From Nocardia sp. NRRL S-836 (lineage in GTDB: Bacteria; Actinomycetota; Actinomycetes; Mycobacteriales; Pseudonocardiaceae), in NCBI RefSeq assembly GCF_001279525.1, contig NZ_LGDY01000103.1, positions 124,001 to 188,000 of the forward strand: a stretch of 64,000 nt of DNA. The letters are read 5' to 3'. Position numbers and translations under genes: made by a program. A model generated the notes under the pieces. The model had not been told where the DNA came from, made no database searches, and was given only the letters and a program-made list of their open reading frames with translations. Below, piece after piece: positions 43,657 through 52,281 of the stretch; within the stretch, counting starts at the first letter, position 1; each line of letters starts with the position of its first letter.

Positions 43657-44418
43657 GTGACCGCCACCGTCTCCGCCAAGCTCCTCTCCCTGCTCGGCAC
43701 GTTCGACACCCGCCACCGCAGCCAGACCCTGAGCGCTATCGCACGCCGCAGCGGTCTGCCGGTCAGCACCACGCACCGGCTGCTGGCCGAGCTGGAGGCG
43801 TGGGGTGCGGTGCGGCGGCTCGCGGGTGGGGAGTACGTGATCGGGCGGCGGATCTGGCGGCTGGGGTTGCTGGCGGCGGGTGAGGTGGACCTGAGCCGGG
43901 TCGCGGAGCCGTTCCTGCACGACATCCACGCGGCGACGCGGGCGGTGGTGCACCTGGCGGTGCGGGAAGGGGTCGAGGTGCTGTACCTGGACCGGGTGTC
44001 CGGGCACGCGTCGGTGCCGATCGTGAGCACGACGGGCAGCAGGTTGCCGTTGCACACCACGGGGGTGGGCAAGGTGTTGCTCGCGCACGCGCCTGCGGAG
44101 GTGCAGGAGGAGGTGCTGGCGCATCGGCTGACGCGGTGCACGGCCTACACGATCGTCGAGCCGGGGCGGTTGCGGGCGCAGTTGCACCGGGTGCGGCGCG
44201 ACGGGTACGCGCAGACGTTCGAGGAGATGACGCTCGGGGCGTGTTCGGTGGCGGTGCCGGTCGAGGTGGACGGGCGGGTCGTGGCGGCGCTGGGGATCGT
44301 GGTGCCGGACCTGCGCAACGTGCGGGGGCGGTTGGTGGCGGCGTTGCAGGTGGCGGCGCGCGGCATCGGGCGGGCGATGGGGTCGGGTTTCCACCCACCG
44401 GAAACCAGGCTTGGTTGA
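43657..44418 (+). CDS. IclR-family transcriptional regulator
   Basis: A 253-residue IclR regulator. HTH: SQTLSAIARRSGLPVSTTHR, LLAELEAWGAVRR; the C-terminal effector domain has STTGSRLPLHTTGVGKVLLA and ends with the family Cys/Ser stretch GACSVAVPVEVDGRVVAALGI. The GTG start at 43657. It lies 29 bp before the aldehyde dehydrogenase gene on the same strand, so it probably controls aromatic or aldehyde catabolism through that gene. Confidence 0.88.
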   Translation: MTATVSAKLLSLLGTFDTRHRSQTLSAIARRSGLPVSTTHRLLAELEAWGAVRRLAGGEYVIGRRIWRLGLLAAGEVDLSRVAEPFLHDIHAATRAVVHLAVREGVEVLYLDRVSGHASVPIVSTTGSRLPLHTTGVGKVLLAHAPAEVQEEVLAHRLTRCTAYTIVEPGRLRAQLHRVRRDGYAQTFEEMTLGACSVAVPVEVDGRVVAALGIVVPDLRNVRGRLVAALQVAARGIGRAMGSGFHPPETRLG

Positions 44419-44447
44419 TCGGCTCCCCGGCCTATTGACTTCGCGTC

Positions 44448-45887
44448 GTGGCAAGCGAACAGAGTCTTTTCATCGGCGGCGAAAGCGTTCCCGCGCTCGA
44501 CGGCCGCACGACCGACGACCTCAACCCCTACACGGGTGAGGTCCACGCCGTTGTCGCCGCGGGCGGGCCGGCCGACGTCACGCGTGCCGTGGACGCGGCG
44601 CAGGAGGCGTTCGCGCGGTGGTCGGGGACGTCGCCGTCCACGCGGCGGGCGGTGCTGTTGCGTGCGGCCGACCTCCTCGAGGCCCGCGCGCCCGAGGTCG
44701 TGCGGCTCATGGCGGCCGAGGTCGGTGGTGTCGCCGGGTGGGCCGGTTTCAACGTGGGGCTGGCGGCCAACGTGCTGCGCGAGTCGGCGGCCGCGGTCAC
44801 CCAGCCCGTCGGCGAGGTGCTCACGACCGAGACCGAGGGCCAGCTGTCGATGGCGATCCGCGAACCGCTCGGCGTCGTCGCCGCGTTCGCGCCGTGGAAC
44901 GCGCCGATCATCCTCAGCACCCGCGCCGTCGCCGCACCGATCGCGGCGGGCAACACCGTGGTGCTCAAGCCGAGCGAGGACGCCCCGATCGCCGCCGGTC
45001 TGTTCATCGCCGGCGTGCTGCACGAGGCCGGTCTGCCCGCCGGTGTGCTCAACGTCGTCACCAACGCCCCCGCCGACGCCGCCGCCGTGGCCACCGCGCT
45101 GATCAGCGACCCGCGGGTGCGCGCCGTGAACTTCACCGGCTCCACGGAGGTCGGCCGGACCATCGGAACGCTGGCCGCCCAGCACCTCAAGCCCGCGGTG
45201 CTGGAGCTGGGCGGCAAGAACGCCCTGCTGGTGCTGGACGACGCCGACCTCGGCCACGCCGTGGACGCCGCGACGTTCGGCTCGTTCCACAACTCCGGCC
45301 AGATCTGCATGTCGACCGACCGCGTCCTCGTGCACCGGTCGATCGCCGAGGAGTTCACCGCCCGCCTCGCCGCCAAGGTCGCGTCGCTGCCCCACGGCGA
45401 CCCCGCCGACCCCGGCACCGTCTTCGGCCCGGTCATCAACCCCCGCGCCGCGGCCCGCGTGTCCGCGCTCGTCGAGGAGGCGGTCGCCGCGGGTGCCCGC
45501 CGCCGCACGGAGGGCGACGGCCCGACCGTCCTGGACCGGGTGACGCCGGACATGCGGATCTTCCGCGAGGAGATCTTCGGCCCGGCCGTGGTCGTCGTCC
45601 CGGTCGCCGACGACGACGAGGCCGTCGCCATCGCCAACGACACCGAGCACGGCCTCACCGCCGGCATCCTCACCGAGGACACCCGCCGCGGCCTCGCGCT
45701 GGCCCGCCGCATCCGCACCGGCATCGTGCACGTCGGCAACCAGACCGTGGACGACGAGCCGCAGGCCCCGTTCGGCGGGGTGAAGTCCAGCGGGTACGGC
45801 AGGTTCGGCGGCCGGTGGGGCGTGGAGGCGTTCTCCGCGACCCGCTGGGTGACCATCGCCGCGGGGCCCGGTCACTTCCCGTACTAG
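44448..45887 (+). CDS. Aldehyde dehydrogenase (NAD-dependent, vanillin/salicylaldehyde type)
   Basis: A 479-residue ALDH. Motifs: FAPWNAPIILSTRAVAAPIA, LKPSEDAP, NFTGSTEVGRTIG (cofactor), LELGGKNALLVLDDAD (general-base Glu), GQICMSTDRV (catalytic Cys, about residue 285), FREEIFGPAVVVVPV and PFGGVKSSGYGRFGG. The pattern and IclR neighbour fit oxidation of an aromatic aldehyde such as vanillin or salicylaldehyde. GTG start. The TAG stop lies inside the CTAG target of the IS element that follows. Confidence 0.9.
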   Translation: MASEQSLFIGGESVPALDGRTTDDLNPYTGEVHAVVAAGGPADVTRAVDAAQEAFARWSGTSPSTRRAVLLRAADLLEARAPEVVRLMAAEVGGVAGWAGFNVGLAANVLRESAAAVTQPVGEVLTTETEGQLSMAIREPLGVVAAFAPWNAPIILSTRAVAAPIAAGNTVVLKPSEDAPIAAGLFIAGVLHEAGLPAGVLNVVTNAPADAAAVATALISDPRVRAVNFTGSTEVGRTIGTLAAQHLKPAVLELGGKNALLVLDDADLGHAVDAATFGSFHNSGQICMSTDRVLVHRSIAEEFTARLAAKVASLPHGDPADPGTVFGPVINPRAAARVSALVEEAVAAGARRRTEGDGPTVLDRVTPDMRIFREEIFGPAVVVVPVADDDEAVAIANDTEHGLTAGILTEDTRRGLALARRIRTGIVHVGNQTVDDEPQAPFGGVKSSGYGRFGGRWGVEAFSATRWVTIAAGPGHFPY

Positions 45888-46860
45888 ACGAGTAAGTCCT
45901 AAGTCCGGGCGGTGCCTGAAGACGGACGAAGGGTGTTCAAGATCAGTTTGTGAGGACCGACCTGAACACCCTTCTGACCGCACTCTACGTCAAGATCGAT
46001 GACCACCTCGGCAGGCCCATCCGGACAGGACGACCACCCCGGCTCACCGACTCCGAACTGCTCACTCGCTGTGGCCCAAGCGCTGCCCGGCATCCGATCC
46101 GAGGCACGCTGGTTGCGGTTCCTACCGCGCCACCTGCCTGGCGCTTTCACCTACCTGCCACAGCAATCCGGCTACAACAAGCGGCTGCGCACCGCGGTCC
46201 CACTGCTCAAACATGTCATCCGCATGCTCGCGCACGACACCGACCTGTGGACCGACGCGACCTGGGTGGTCGACTCGACCCCGGTCGAATGCGGCCGCTC
46301 CCGCGAGACCACCAAGCGCTCCGAACTGGCCGGCTGGGCCGGCTACGGCTACTGCTCGTCGCATTCACGGTTCTTCTGGGGCCTGCGCCTGCACCTGGTA
46401 TGCACCCCGGCCGGCCTGCCGATCACCTGGGCCCTGGCCAACCCGAAGATCGACGAACGTCAGGTGCTGATGGCAATCCTGGACCACGACCCGTCCGTGC
46501 TGGCCGACCGGCCCGGTCTGCTGATCATCGCGGACAAGGGCTACGTCTCTCGGGAACTGGACGCGTTCCTGGCCGACCGCGGGGTCCAGTTACTGCGCCC
46601 GAATTACCGCAACCGCGCCCCGCACCCGGCCGAACACCTGCTCAAACCCGTTCGCCAGCTGATCGAGTCGGTCAACGACACACTCAAAGGCCAGCTCGAC
46701 CTCGAACTGCACGACGGCCGCACCATCGACGGCGTCACCGCCCGCATCGCCCAACGCATCCTCGCCCTGACCGCCGCCATCTGGCACAACCGCGCCACCG
46801 GCCAGCCCATCACCCGCTCACTGATCGCCTACGACCACTGATCAGTTAGGACTTACTCGT
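45888..46860 (+). mobile_element. IS982-family insertion sequence (973 bp)
   Basis: Perfect 15-bp terminal inverted repeats (ACGAGTAAGTCCTAA at 45888-45902, its complement at 46846-46860) beginning with AC as in IS982. A 4-bp direct repeat CTAG flanks it (45884-45887 and 46861-46864). It carries one transposase gene on the plus strand with a frame disruption. Length and termini fit IS982. Very regular ends suggest a recent insertion. Confidence 0.9.
45950..46841 (+). pseudogene. IS982-family transposase, frameshifted
   Basis: The N-terminal frame (GTG 45950: LNTLLTALYVKIDDHLGRPI, RPPRLTDSELL) and the main frame (SLAVAQALPGIRSEARWLRF to TRSLIAYDH at 46841) match IS982 transposases but lie in different frames, with the break near 46058-46075. 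The DDE domain in the second frame is complete: VVDSTPVECGRSRETTKRSE, LIIADKGYVS and IESVNDTLKGQLDLE. One base change would restore a protein of about 297 residues. As read, the element is probably non-autonomous unless recoding occurs. Confidence 0.85.
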
Positions 46861-47027
46861 CTAGGAGCCGCGTGGAGTCCGAGTCCGGGTGGGCCGGTGG
46901 AACACGGCGTGATCCGGCGGGTGGGCGTTGACCGCTCCAACGCCCGCCCGCCGCCTCGGCAACGAAGTGGTCGCTCGACGGCGAGCGCGCTTGCCACCGG
47001 CGGAGGTCAGGAGGTGCACTGTCACGC

Positions 47028-49283
47028 ATGAGCGAACCGCACGGTCCGCAGTCGAAATCCACCTTCGGTCAGACGCTCCTGCGCCACCGGACGGCAGCCG
47101 GACTGTCGCAAGCGGCGCTGGCCCTGGCTTCGGGCATGAGCGTTCGGGCACTGAGGGACCTGGAGCACGGAAGGGCGGCCGCCGCGCAGGAGCGTTCGAC
47201 CGAACTGCTGGCGGACGCCCTCGGACTGACCGGTGACGAGCGGGTGTCCTTCGTGGTGCTGGCGACGCAGAAGCGCCGTCGCTTCGCGCACGGGGAGAAC
47301 AGGGCGATGCTGTACGCGTTGCCCGTCACGCCGAACGTGGTGGGCAGAGAGGATGAGCTCCGCCGCCTGTCCACGATGGCCGATGCGGGCGGCGTCGTGG
47401 TGGTCGCCGGCCCGCCGGGCGTGGGCAAGACCACGTTGGCGGTCGCGGCCGCGGACCACCTGATGTCCCGGTTCTCGGACGGCAGCCTTGCCCTGGACCT
47501 GCGTGGCGTCGGCAACCAGCCGATGAGCTCCAGCGTCGCTCTTGAACGCGTGCTGACGTCGCTGGGGGTGCCGCCGGGCCGCATACCCCCGACGCAAGGC
47601 GAACGCAGCTCGCTCTTCCGCACCCTGTTGCGGGATCGAAGCGTGCTGCTGATCCTGGACAACGCGATGGACGAAGCTCAGGTCAAGCCGTTGCTGGCCG
47701 GCAGCGAGCACAGTTTGACCATCGTGACCTGCCGTCGTGCCCTGGCGGGCCTGGAGTCGGCGCACCGGCTGCCGATCGACATGCTGACCACGGCGAACGC
47801 GGTGGACCTGCTCGCGTCGATCGTGGGCGATGACGTGGTCCGGTCCGAACCGGAGGCAGCGGATGAGCTCGTCTCCCTCTGCGGGAACCTGCCGCTGGCC
47901 GTGCGGATCGTGGGCAACCGACTGGCCACCCGGCGGTTCTCGTCGATCGCCTACCTGGTCGGACGAATGCGGGACCAGCGGAAGAGGCTGAACTCGTTGT
48001 CGGTGGGCGATCTGCACGTGCGGGCGGCTTTCGCGACGTCGCTCCAGTGGCTGGGAGAAGGTGAGCGCTCCGCTTTCCGGCGTCTCGCCATCATTCCCGG
48101 CGCTCACTTCGACGACGACCTCGCCGCGGTCGCGACCGGCACACCGGCGGACGAGATCGGCGCGGTGCTGGACTCGCTGGTCGAGATGTCGCTGATCAAC
48201 GTCATCGGCGATCCCGTTCGACTTCAGTTCCACGATCTGGTCCGGCTGTTCGCGTACGAGTGCCGGCTCGACGAGGAACCGGAGGAGGAGCGGGACCGGC
48301 TCCGCGACGAGCTGTACGCCCATGTCCTCAGCCTGGGCACTGCCGCCGGCCGGCTCTTTCTCCCGACGGTGCGGGAGATCTCGGACGACTGTCCGTTCCG
48401 GTCGCAGCGGGAGGCAGAGGACTGGCTGGAAGAGAACGTCACGACGTGGTCCGAGGTGTGCAGGGAAGCCGTGCAGCTGGGCTGGCACGAACAGGTGTAC
48501 GACTTCGTCTGGTCGTTGCACACCTACATGCCCGGCCGGGAGTACGGGTACGGCTGGAACAAGATCTTCGAGTGCGGACTCCAGGCGGCGCGAGCGCTCC
48601 GGGACCGCGTCAAAGAAGCCGAGATGCTCGCACTGATGGGCTGGACGCTGCACGCGTCCGCCGGTGAAAGCGACCGCGCGCTCAGCGTGCTCCACGAAGC
48701 ACTGGCTCTCGCCCGGGAGATCGACCACCGGAGGATGGTCCTGGCGTCGCATTCAGCACTGGGGCTCACCTCGGCAGCGCTGGGGCGGCCGGCCGAAGCC
48801 GTCGAACACAGCAGACAGGCCTACCTCGTGTCGAAGGACCTCGGTTTCTTCGAGGAGCGCCTGTGGGCGACGCTGTCGTTCGGCACGTCGCTTCTGGCGG
48901 CGGGTGAGTTCCAGGAGGCTCTGGAGCTGCATAGCGCGTTGCTCGTCGAAACGAGGGATCGCAGTGATCAGACGAACCACGGCCTCGTGTCGAAGATGGA
49001 AGCGCACCTGCTCGCGCTGACGGGTGACTCCTTCGCCGGGCTGAACCGCTGGGAAGAGGCGGCGGAGTCCTACCGCGCGGCGCGGTCACAGCCGGGCATC
49101 GACCAGGCCCGCTACCGGAGTGAGGCAGAGCTGGCGCTCAGCGAGGGCGTCGCGTGGCGCAACGTGGGCGACGTCGACCGCGCACGCAGGTGCCTGACGT
49201 TCGCCCACGCCCGGTTGGACGGACCGGTCAACCAGTCGATGCGAGAACGCGTCGAAGCGGAGTTGGCGCTCCTGCCCGAGTGA
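47028..49283 (+). CDS. XRE-HTH, NB-ARC, TPR regulator (STAND family)
   Basis: A 751-residue protein. N-terminal XRE HTH (FGQTLLRHRTAAGLSQAALA, MSVRALRDLEHGR), then NB-ARC with Walker A VAGPPGVGKTTLAVAA (about residue 126), Walker B SVLLILDNAMDEAQV, LCGNLPLAVRIVGNRLA, a winged helix, and a TPR-rich C-terminus from about residue 460 (LSVLHEALALAREIDHRRMV, LGRPAEAVEHSRQAYLVS). Such STAND regulators are thought to switch on ATP exchange after sensing a ligand and often control secondary metabolism. It stands alone, and downstream genes are convergent. GC3 is slightly lower than in neighbours, with some non-GC codons. Confidence 0.88.
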   Translation: MSEPHGPQSKSTFGQTLLRHRTAAGLSQAALALASGMSVRALRDLEHGRAAAAQERSTELLADALGLTGDERVSFVVLATQKRRRFAHGENRAMLYALPVTPNVVGREDELRRLSTMADAGGVVVVAGPPGVGKTTLAVAAADHLMSRFSDGSLALDLRGVGNQPMSSSVALERVLTSLGVPPGRIPPTQGERSSLFRTLLRDRSVLLILDNAMDEAQVKPLLAGSEHSLTIVTCRRALAGLESAHRLPIDMLTTANAVDLLASIVGDDVVRSEPEAADELVSLCGNLPLAVRIVGNRLATRRFSSIAYLVGRMRDQRKRLNSLSVGDLHVRAAFATSLQWLGEGERSAFRRLAIIPGAHFDDDLAAVATGTPADEIGAVLDSLVEMSLINVIGDPVRLQFHDLVRLFAYECRLDEEPEEERDRLRDELYAHVLSLGTAAGRLFLPTVREISDDCPFRSQREAEDWLEENVTTWSEVCREAVQLGWHEQVYDFVWSLHTYMPGREYGYGWNKIFECGLQAARALRDRVKEAEMLALMGWTLHASAGESDRALSVLHEALALAREIDHRRMVLASHSALGLTSAALGRPAEAVEHSRQAYLVSKDLGFFEERLWATLSFGTSLLAAGEFQEALELHSALLVETRDRSDQTNHGLVSKMEAHLLALTGDSFAGLNRWEEAAESYRAARSQPGIDQARYRSEAELALSEGVAWRNVGDVDRARRCLTFAHARLDGPVNQSMRERVEAELALLPE

Positions 49284-49388
49284 CCCGGGCGCACGGCTCA
49301 CACCGCGGCGCGGCGGAGGCTGCCGATCGGTTCGTCACCTGGCGCGCACACCCCGGGTCTCGAAACGGAGTCCCTGGGAGGCCGGGTG

Positions 49389-50033
49389 CTAGGGCTGCTG
49401 GGCCGTGAGCCCGGCCTCGTGCGCCACGATCGCCGCCTGCACCCGGTTCTGCGCCCCGAGCCGGGTCAGGATGGCGCTCACGTGCCCCTTCACCGTGCCC
49501 TCCACCAGGTCCAGCCGCCGGGCGATCTGCGCGTTCGACAGCCCCTCCCCCAGCAACGCGAGCACGTCGCGTTCGCGTGCGGTCAGCGACTCGACCTGAC
49601 CGCGCGCGGCGCCGACGCGGGAGGTGCGGAAGCGGGTGATCATGCGGGCGGCGACCTTGGGCGCGAGGTAGGCGCCGCCGGCGGCCAGTGCGTGCACGCC
49701 GGCGATGAGCTCGCGGGGGTCGCCGGACTTGAGCAGGAAACCGCGCGCGCCGCCGTCGAGGGCCTGTTCGAGGTAGGCGTCGTCGTTGAACGTCGTCAGC
49801 ATCGCGACACCGAACCCGTGCCGCGCCAGCTCCTTCGCGGCGTGCAAGCCGTCCAGGCGGGGCATCCGCACGTCGAGCAGCACGACATCCGGGCGGTGCT
49901 TGAGCGCCAGGTCGACGGCCTCGTGCCCGTCGGCGGCCTCGGCGACCACCTCGATCGCCCCGTCGGCACCGAGGATGGCCCGCACGCCCGCGCGCACCAT
50001 CGCCTCGTCGTCGGCGAGCAGTACGCGGATCAC
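49389..50033 (-). CDS. LuxR-type (NarL) response regulator
   Basis: A 214-residue response regulator. Receiver: VLLADDEAMVRAGVRAIL, phospho-acceptor Asp in VVLLDVRMPRLDG (about residue 53), Lys in GFLLKSGDP. C-terminal HTH: LTARERDVLALLGEGLSNAQ, IARRLDLVEGTVKGHVSAIL. The GTG at 50033 overlaps the kinase stop (GTGA). Third gene of the serine hydrolase, kinase, regulator operon. Confidence 0.92.
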   Translation of the reverse strand: MIRVLLADDEAMVRAGVRAILGADGAIEVVAEAADGHEAVDLALKHRPDVVLLDVRMPRLDGLHAAKELARHGFGVAMLTTFNDDAYLEQALDGGARGFLLKSGDPRELIAGVHALAAGGAYLAPKVAARMITRFRTSRVGAARGQVESLTARERDVLALLGEGLSNAQIARRLDLVEGTVKGHVSAILTRLGAQNRVQAAIVAHEAGLTAQQP

Positions 50034-50896
50034 TGGTCCCCCGGATGTGGCAGCGTCGCGACCAGCTCGAACCTGCCCCCGTCGCGCGTGGTCCGCAGCG
50101 TACCCCCGGCCAGGCGCACCCGTTCGCGCAACGCGACCAGGCCCAGCCGGCTGCCCGTGCCGCGCCGCAGGCCGACGTCGTTGCCCGCCTCCACGACGGT
50201 CGTGGCGTCCGCAGTCGTGACGGCCAGCCGCAGCACCGAACGGGGCGCGTGCTTGGCGGCGTTCGTCAACGCCTCCTGCACGATCCGACACACGGTCGGC
50301 TCCACTGTGGACGGCAGCGGACCATCCGAAGTGAACTCCACGGCCAGCCCGGCCCGTCGCGCACCGTCCACGAGGTCCTGCACGCCACCGGCCGCGACCG
50401 GCTCGCCGTCGCGCAGCAGGAACACGAGGTCCGCCAGCCGTTCCGTGGCGCCGGCCGCCGACACCCGCAGCCGCGCGGCCGCTTCCCGGTGCTCCTCGGG
50501 CAGCGTCATCTCCAGCGCACCCGCCTGCAACGCCAGCAGGCTCAGCTCGTGGCCGAGCGTGTCATGCGCCTCGTGCGCGATCCGGGTGCGTTCCCGCAGG
50601 TGAGCGGCCTCGACGGTGGCGGCGGCGAGCGCGGCCTGCTGGTGCGCGACACGGCCGAGGAACCACGGCAGCGCCACGGCCAGCCCCACCACACCGAGCG
50701 CCAGGAACCCCGCCGCGCCGCTCAGCAGGAACAGCGCGGCCGGCCACGCGGACGCGGTGCGCCGCCCCAGGAGGAACGACACCGCGAACAGCGGCACCAC
50801 GACCGCACCCGTCCACGGCGGCACGTTGTCGTGCATTGCGAACGACACGGCCACCGCCGCCGCCACGCACGCCGCGAGCGCCGCGGCCGCCTTCAC
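50030..50896 (-). CDS. NarL-partner histidine kinase (HisKA_3)
   Basis: A 288-residue kinase with four predicted membrane helices at the N-terminus (about residues 1-90) and no large sensor loop. The HisKA_3 box is RTRIAHEAHDTLGHELSLLA with the His in AHDTLGH, and the ATPase has VQEALTNAAKHAP, then RLGLVALRERVRLAGG. Lacking an input domain, it likely senses within the membrane, in the manner of LiaS- or DesK-like kinases. The GTG at 50896 overlaps the stop of the serine hydrolase gene (GTGA), which could supply the signal. Confidence 0.88.
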   Translation of the reverse strand: MKAAAALAACVAAAVAVSFAMHDNVPPWTGAVVVPLFAVSFLLGRRTASAWPAALFLLSGAAGFLALGVVGLAVALPWFLGRVAHQQAALAAATVEAAHLRERTRIAHEAHDTLGHELSLLALQAGALEMTLPEEHREAAARLRVSAAGATERLADLVFLLRDGEPVAAGGVQDLVDGARRAGLAVEFTSDGPLPSTVEPTVCRIVQEALTNAAKHAPRSVLRLAVTTADATTVVEAGNDVGLRRGTGSRLGLVALRERVRLAGGTLRTTRDGGRFELVATLPHPGDQ

Positions 50897-52182
50897 CGAC
50901 GCCACCGCACGACCGCCACACCGATGTTCATCACGCTGGACACGCCCAACCACACCACAAGCGGCAGTGAATAGTGCGCCAGTTGGAAGAACGTGATGTC
51001 GCGCCCGCCGCCGTACAGCAACCCGGTCATCGCCGGCAACGCCACCAGCACCCCCAGCGGCACGAACCGCACCACCTGCCACGCCTTGTGGAACCGCCGC
51101 GGCCGCCGCAACGCGCGGATGGTCAGCCCCAGCGACGACAACGTCAGCGCCGCCAGCACCAGGTCGATCGCCAGCCGCGGTGACGACGGCTCCGGCGGCA
51201 CCGCGCCGTCGAGCAGGTCGGCGATACCGTCCTCCAGCCCCGACGTGCCCTCGTTGCCGAACCCGACGCCGCTGTTGGTCATGACCGCGATGCCGTACCC
51301 CGACTTCGTCAGCAGCTGCCCGGCCGTCCCGGTGAACCAGATGCCGCTGTGCCGCAACGACCCCCGCTCGTCGGCCGTCCAGCCCAGGCCGTCCCGCGGT
51401 GCCAGCGCCTGCTGCGCCGCCAGCCACCTCGCCATGTCCGCGGCGGTGCTGATCACGCCGTCGGACCCGGCGACGAACCGGTGCGGCTCGGCCGCCGCGA
51501 CCGACACCCCGTAGGCGTAGACGTGGCCCTCCCGGTAGTCGGACGGCAGGTCGCGCGGCGTCACGTCGATCGCGACCGTCTCGTTCATGCCCAGCGGCTC
51601 GAAGATGTGCTTTTTCAGGTATGCGTTGAAGTTCTCGCCCGACACGACCTCCACCAGCCGCCCGGCCACGTGGTAGTTCGTGTTGGTGTACCGGTTCTGC
51701 ACGCCGGGATCGGCCGCGAGCGTCGCCTGCCTGGCCCGTTGTACCGCCTCCGCGGGCGTGTTCGGCTGCGGCAGGCTCTTCTCCGGCAACGTCCGGTCGG
51801 TGATGCCCGAGGTGTGGTTCAGCAGGTGCCGCACGGTGATCCGCTCACCGCGCGGGTCCGCGACCTCGAAGTCGGGCAGGTAGGTGCGGACCGGCCGGTC
51901 CAGGTCGAGTTCGCCCGCGTCGGCGAGCTGCCGCACGGCCAGCGCGGTGAACGACTTGCTGACCGACGCGATCGCCATCTTCGTGTGCTCGGTGACCGGC
52001 GCGCCGGACGAGTCGTGGCCGTAGCCCTTGGCGGTGATCACCTGATCGCCCTTGGTGATCGCGACCGCGACACCCGGATACCCGGCCTCCGCGCGGTAGG
52101 AGGAGACATAACCGTCCACCGCGGACACATCAGGGGGTGAGAGGAGGGCGGCGACCAGGCCGATCGCCCAGATGCTGTTCAT
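50893..52182 (-). CDS. Beta-lactamase-family serine hydrolase with C-terminal membrane helices
   Basis: A 429-residue class C/PBP-like hydrolase with a signal peptide (cleavage near VSA-VDGYV). Catalytic SVSK (Ser about residue 74) and the YTNTNY motif (about 165) mark a serine beta-lactamase/D-Ala-D-Ala peptidase fold, active outside the cell. From about residue 340 three helices anchor it in the membrane. The KTG-like third motif appears as HSGIWF. It is translated first in an operon with a sensorless kinase and regulator, so it may modify a cell-wall signal for them. Antibiotic hydrolysis is not shown. Confidence 0.88.
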   Translation of the reverse strand: MNSIWAIGLVAALLSPPDVSAVDGYVSSYRAEAGYPGVAVAITKGDQVITAKGYGHDSSGAPVTEHTKMAIASVSKSFTALAVRQLADAGELDLDRPVRTYLPDFEVADPRGERITVRHLLNHTSGITDRTLPEKSLPQPNTPAEAVQRARQATLAADPGVQNRYTNTNYHVAGRLVEVVSGENFNAYLKKHIFEPLGMNETVAIDVTPRDLPSDYREGHVYAYGVSVAAAEPHRFVAGSDGVISTAADMARWLAAQQALAPRDGLGWTADERGSLRHSGIWFTGTAGQLLTKSGYGIAVMTNSGVGFGNEGTSGLEDGIADLLDGAVPPEPSSPRLAIDLVLAALTLSSLGLTIRALRRPRRFHKAWQVVRFVPLGVLVALPAMTGLLYGGGRDITFFQLAHYSLPLVVWLGVSSVMNIGVAVVRWRR

Positions 52183-52233
52183 GGTCGCAACGGTAGGAAG
52201 CGCGGAGCGCCGGCACCCGACCCGGAAGACAGG

Positions 52234-52263
52234 GCGGACCCCCGACGAAAGTCGGGGGTCCGC
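52234..52263 (-). terminator. Perfect hairpin terminator after the MFS gene
   Basis: Stem of 13 perfect base pairs (GCGGACCCCCGAC with GTCGGGGGTCCGC) and a 4-nt loop, 19 bp past the exporter stop and 52 bp before the serine-hydrolase start. It isolates the two minus-strand units. Confidence 0.8.
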
Positions 52264-52281
52264 GCCGGTACGAGCGGGAGG

